A stretch of 64,000 bases of DNA. Source: Salipiger pentaromativorans. Its GTDB lineage: Bacteria; Pseudomonadota; Alphaproteobacteria; Rhodobacterales; Rhodobacteraceae. Shown here in pieces: positions 60,846 to 64,000 of the stretch (the first letter of the stretch is position 1; the number at the start of each line of letters is the position of its first letter). The stretch is from positions 124,001-188,000 of the forward strand of contig NZ_JAMDHK010000005.1 of the NCBI RefSeq assembly GCF_024721115.1, written 5' to 3'. Under the pieces are notes generated by a model, which worked only from the letters and a program-made list of their open reading frames with translations, made no database searches and was not told the DNA's origin. Made by a program: the position numbers and the translations under genes.

Positions 60846-62708
60846 TCAGCGCTCGGTCAGCTTCAGCTCGATCCGCCGGTTCTGCGCCCGCGCCTCGGGC
60901 GTGTCGGCGGGGTTGATGGGCTGGTACTGACCAAAGCCGTTGGCCGAGAGCCGTTCCGGCGGGATGCCGAGGAAATTGACCAGATAGCGCACCACCGACA
61001 GCGCCCGCGCCTGACTCAGCTCCCAGTTATCGGCAAAGGCCGCGCCGGGGCGCAGCGGGATATTGTCGGTATGGCCGTCGACCCGCAGCACCCAGTCGAT
61101 GCCATCGGGGATGTCGTCCATCACCCGGCGCAGGATGCCCGCGATCTTGGCGATCTCGCGTTCGCCAGCCGTGGACAGCTCCGCCTCGCCCGGCGCGAAC
61201 AGCACCTCGGAGGAGAAGACAAAGCGGTCGCCCTCGATACGGATGCCTTCCTGGCTGCCGATCACATCGCGCAGCCGCCCGAAGAACTCGGAGCGATAAC
61301 GCTCCAGATCCTTGGTCTCGGCTTCCAGCCGCTTGCGCTCTTCCTCTTCGAGCTGCCGCCGCCGCCGCTCCTCGGCGGCCACGCGCGCCAGAGCCGCATT
61401 CAGTTCCGAACCGAGGTTCTGCACCTGCACCTGCGCCGCCGCATCGCGCGCCCTGGAATCGTCGAGCAGCGCCTGCAACTCGCCGAGCTGCCTCCGCAGC
61501 GCCGCGACCTGCTGGTTCAGAAGCTCGGTCTGCTTCTCGGCCGTGCCCGCGCGCGCCTCGGTCGCATCCAGCTCCGAGCGCGCCTGCGCCAGCAGCACCG
61601 CGCGCTGTTCGGCCTCCGACAGCCGCGCTGCGGCCTCCGCCTCGGCGGCCTTCTGCGCCGCCAGCGCGGCGGCCAGACGATCGCGCAGCGTCTCCGAGGT
61701 CAGCTCGGCATCGCCCTGCGCGGCCAGCGCCGCTTGCAGCCGCGCCTGCACCCCCTCCGCATCGCCTGCCGCCTCGCGGGCGGTGGCCAGCGCCTTGGCC
61801 GTCTCGCCCTGCTGCACCAGCGCCGCCGCCAGCCTGGCGTTGAGATCGTCCTCGGCCTCGCGTGCGGCGGCCAGCAGGGTCAGCGTCTCCTCGGCCTGTC
61901 GGCGCTGTTCCTCCAGCGCCATGGTCATCGCCGTGAGTTCGGCATCCGCATTCTCCAGCCGCTGGCGCAGCGCCGCCGCCGCTTCGGCCTCGGCCAGCCG
62001 CTGCGCCTCTTCCTCGCTCAGTGCTTGCTGAAGCTCGACCACCTGCGCGGAGAGCCCGCCCATCGCGGTCTCCTGCGCGGCGGCCTGCGCGCGCAAATCC
62101 TGCACCAGCGCTTCCAGTGCCTCGCGCCGGGCGGCAGCGAGGCGCGCCGCCTCTTCCTGCGCATCGACCTCTTGACGCGCCGAGGCCAGCGCAAGATCGA
62201 GCGCGTCGCGCTCCGACATCAGCGCCTCGCGGGCCGCCTGCAATTCGTCGCGCGTGGCGGTCAGATCCGCCACCGCGCCGCGCGCCGTGTCGCGCTCGGA
62301 CAGCAGGGTGGCAACCTGTTCCTCGAACGAGGCGATCCGGTCCTGCGCGGCCGCCAGCTCTCCGGCCTGCCGGTCGCGGGTATCGGTCAGGGCGGAGATG
62401 ATGCTTTGCTGTTCGACAAGCCGCGTCTCGGCATCGCTCAGCGTCGTCTCCAGCTCACCCAGCCGGTTGGTCAGCGCAGTGTTGCGCCGCTCTTGCAGGC
62501 CGAGTTTCTCCGCAAGCTGCGCCACCTCCGAGGACAGCCGGTCGAGCTGGCTTTCCTGCCCGGTGATCGTGTCGCGCAGCACCGACTGGATGACCATGAA
62601 GATGGTCAGCACGAACATCAGCACCAGCAGCAGCCCGGTCATCGCATCGACGAAACCGGGCCAGATATTGGCCTGGAACCGCGCGCCGGTGCGTCGCGAC
62701 AAGGCCAT
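60846..62708 (-). CDS. OmpA-domain coiled-coil inner-membrane protein (MotB-like)
   Basis: 620 residues. A short cytoplasmic start and one membrane helix (FVDAMTGLLLVLMFVLTIFM, about residues 19-40; the Asp of VDAMTG sits like the proton-path Asp of MotB/TolR) lead into a very long coiled coil (about 55-470, Ala/Glu/Gln/Arg-rich). An OmpA-type peptidoglycan-binding domain closes it (VDGHTDNIPL, LSQARALSVVRYL and RIELKLTER). It starts 3 bases after the ExbB-like gene stops, so they form a stator-like pair of unknown job. Confidence 0.85.
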   Translation of the reverse strand: MALSRRTGARFQANIWPGFVDAMTGLLLVLMFVLTIFMVIQSVLRDTITGQESQLDRLSSEVAQLAEKLGLQERRNTALTNRLGELETTLSDAETRLVEQQSIISALTDTRDRQAGELAAAQDRIASFEEQVATLLSERDTARGAVADLTATRDELQAAREALMSERDALDLALASARQEVDAQEEAARLAAARREALEALVQDLRAQAAAQETAMGGLSAQVVELQQALSEEEAQRLAEAEAAAALRQRLENADAELTAMTMALEEQRRQAEETLTLLAAAREAEDDLNARLAAALVQQGETAKALATAREAAGDAEGVQARLQAALAAQGDAELTSETLRDRLAAALAAQKAAEAEAAARLSEAEQRAVLLAQARSELDATEARAGTAEKQTELLNQQVAALRRQLGELQALLDDSRARDAAAQVQVQNLGSELNAALARVAAEERRRRQLEEEERKRLEAETKDLERYRSEFFGRLRDVIGSQEGIRIEGDRFVFSSEVLFAPGEAELSTAGEREIAKIAGILRRVMDDIPDGIDWVLRVDGHTDNIPLRPGAAFADNWELSQARALSVVRYLVNFLGIPPERLSANGFGQYQPINPADTPEARAQNRRIELKLTER

Positions 62709-62711
62709 GGA

Positions 62712-63923
62712 TCAGGTTCCGCCCTTGTTGCCGCCGGGGCGCACGGGGCGGATGGTCACCGACTGCGGCTGCGGCTGGCTGGCAAGCTTGCCAAGCGTCC
62801 GGTTCAGCGCAGTCAGATCTGTGCGCAGCTCGGCCATGCTCTCCTGCCGCCCGGCCGAGACCTCTTCCAGCAGCCGTAGCATCTGCACGTCGATCGAACG
62901 CAGCCGCATCCGGCTTTCCGCGTCGAGCCCTTCGGCGGTCTCACGCTCGGCCAGCACCTCGGCCAGCCGCTCCTGCCCCTCGGCGATGCGTGCGAGAGAA
63001 TTGGACGACGGCGCCGTGGCCTCCAGCCGTTCGGTCATGCGCTCGAGCGAATCCGCAAGCTGGCCCAGCCGCGCATCGACCTCGTTCTGACCTTCCTGCG
63101 TACGGGCGAACATGAGCGTCAGACGTTCCATCTGATCGGTCATCTGGTCGAGCACCTGCGCCACGATCCCGGCCTCACCGCCACTCTCTCCCTCGCCGGA
63201 GAAACTGAGCTTGGTGATCGAGCTCAGCCATTCCTCCAGCTCGCGGTAGAACCGGTTCTGCCCATGCCCGGCGAACAGCTCCAGCAGCCCGACGATCAGC
63301 GAGCCTGTCAGCCCCAGCAACGACGAGGCAAAGGCCACGCCCATGCCGCCAAGCTGGCTTTCGAGCCCCGACATCAGGCGCGAGAACGTGTCCATATTGC
63401 TCTCGCCCTCGGCGGGGGCGAGACTGCGGATCGTATCGACCAGGGCGGGCACCGTGGTGGCAAGCCCGTAGAACGTGCCGAGCAGCCCCAGGAAGATCAG
63501 CAGCGAGACGATGTAGCGGGTGATCTCGCGCGCCTCGTCGATGCGCGTGGCCACCGAGTCGAGGATCGAGCGGGTCGAGGTCGTGGTGATCTGCATCCGC
63601 CGGTCGCGGCGGCGCAGCAGCGCGGCGAGCGGCGCCAGCAGGCGCGGCGCCTGCGCGCCTGCATCGCGGTCGCCGGCAAACCCCTCGATCCAGCGCACAG
63701 ACTGCACGAGCTGTCCCATCTGCCAGAAACAGGCCACGACCCCCAGCACGAAGACGAAGAGGATGACACCGTTCAACCAGGGGTTCGCCTCAAACACCGG
63801 CAGCACCCGCGGCAGGGCGAGAAAGGCCCCGGCCCCGGACAGGCCGAGCACCGCCAGCATCAGCGCGATCTGGCGAAACGGTTGACTGAAATGCGGCTCG
63901 GCCTCGAGGTCGGGCTTGTCCAT
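62712..63923 (-). CDS. ExbB/TolQ/MotA-like proton-channel protein
   Basis: 403 residues. Membrane segments lie about residues 17-37, 45-65, 140-160 and 195-220. The MotA/TolQ/ExbB core is visible in YIVSLLIFLGLLGTFYGLAT and GGMGVAFASSLLGLTGSLIV, including the conserved Thr/Gly residues of the proton path. A long helical cytoplasmic C-terminus (about 250-390) is unusual. It forms an operon with the OmpA-domain protein, like ExbB/TolQ with ExbD/TolR. The same pairing is conserved in related marine bacteria, so a household envelope role is likely. Confidence 0.85.
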   Translation of the reverse strand: MDKPDLEAEPHFSQPFRQIALMLAVLGLSGAGAFLALPRVLPVFEANPWLNGVILFVFVLGVVACFWQMGQLVQSVRWIEGFAGDRDAGAQAPRLLAPLAALLRRRDRRMQITTTSTRSILDSVATRIDEAREITRYIVSLLIFLGLLGTFYGLATTVPALVDTIRSLAPAEGESNMDTFSRLMSGLESQLGGMGVAFASSLLGLTGSLIVGLLELFAGHGQNRFYRELEEWLSSITKLSFSGEGESGGEAGIVAQVLDQMTDQMERLTLMFARTQEGQNEVDARLGQLADSLERMTERLEATAPSSNSLARIAEGQERLAEVLAERETAEGLDAESRMRLRSIDVQMLRLLEEVSAGRQESMAELRTDLTALNRTLGKLASQPQPQSVTIRPVRPGGNKGGT

Positions 63924-64000
63924 TTTGGACCCTGACGGGGTTATTCGCGTTGGCCCGAGCCTATTGCGGCGGATGTTTCAAGCCAAGCGGTTATCCGTCA

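Noticed and set aside
60846-63923. Zorya defence system
   Set aside because: Only a ZorA/ZorB-like pair is visible, without ZorC, ZorD or ZorE. It sits among housekeeping genes; similar pairs occur widely in related bacteria.

Overview
The window is high-GC DNA from an alphaproteobacterium, most likely a marine member of the Rhodobacterales (Roseobacter group). The evidence is the gene content: an IalB-family protein, an AnsA-type asparaginase, leuC-leuD and leuB, a YfaS/PbpC pair and paired ExbB/OmpA-type proteins. Protein style and many Rhodobacteraceae-like hypothetical proteins agree with this. The genus cannot be fixed from sequence alone.

Bases 1-17341 are a phage-defence island read entirely on the + strand. 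It opens inside pglX and continues with pglZ and brxL, the 3' half of a type 1 BREX operon. BrxL is unusual: behind its AAA+ core it carries a domain resembling the C-terminal domain of MITD1 (MIT_C) where the Lon-like peptidase domain is expected. After 124 bases comes a five-gene operon whose genes overlap at every junction (one ATGA, three TGATG). It encodes an AddB-like PD-(D/E)XK nuclease, an AddA-like UvrD helicase-nuclease, a 404-residue protein I do not recognise, a phospholipase-D-fold protein and an SNF2-type helicase. I cannot match this set to a named defence system, and it is the best candidate here for an undescribed one. The island ends at three 51-base repeats, each containing the 3' end of an initiator-tRNA gene (CCCGCAACCA), followed by a GC-rich hairpin. 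This looks like an integration boundary.

Bases 17.7-25.7 kb are accessory cargo: a LysR regulator with a divergent double-GNAT protein, an HD hydrolase, argC, a GNAT enzyme, a DUF4345/NmrA/AraC cluster, and a broken tyrosine recombinase next to tRNA-Pro(CGG). argC has a textbook attenuator: an arginine-rich 32-codon leader ORF, an intrinsic terminator just before the gene, and an 8-base segment in the leader that pairs perfectly with the terminator's 5' arm.

From about 25.8 kb the DNA looks like core chromosome. It holds leucine synthesis (leuB; leuC-leuD), a CoA-transferase pair and thiolase, an MscS channel, the pbpC/glycolipid-binding/alpha-2-macroglobulin operon, a hybrid histidine kinase, yaaA, recQ, a YggT protein, a thioesterase, an MFS transporter, mepA and a phytase-like esterase. 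A queuosine-precursor transporter, arfB, an IalB protein, an asparaginase, serB and an OmpA-like/ExbB-like pair follow. Two RNA-level oddities lie here. One is a transcript between the queuosine transporter and arfB with a 16-17 base perfect complement to the 16S rRNA 3' end. The other is a palindromic repeat that supplies the stop codons of both ansA and serB.
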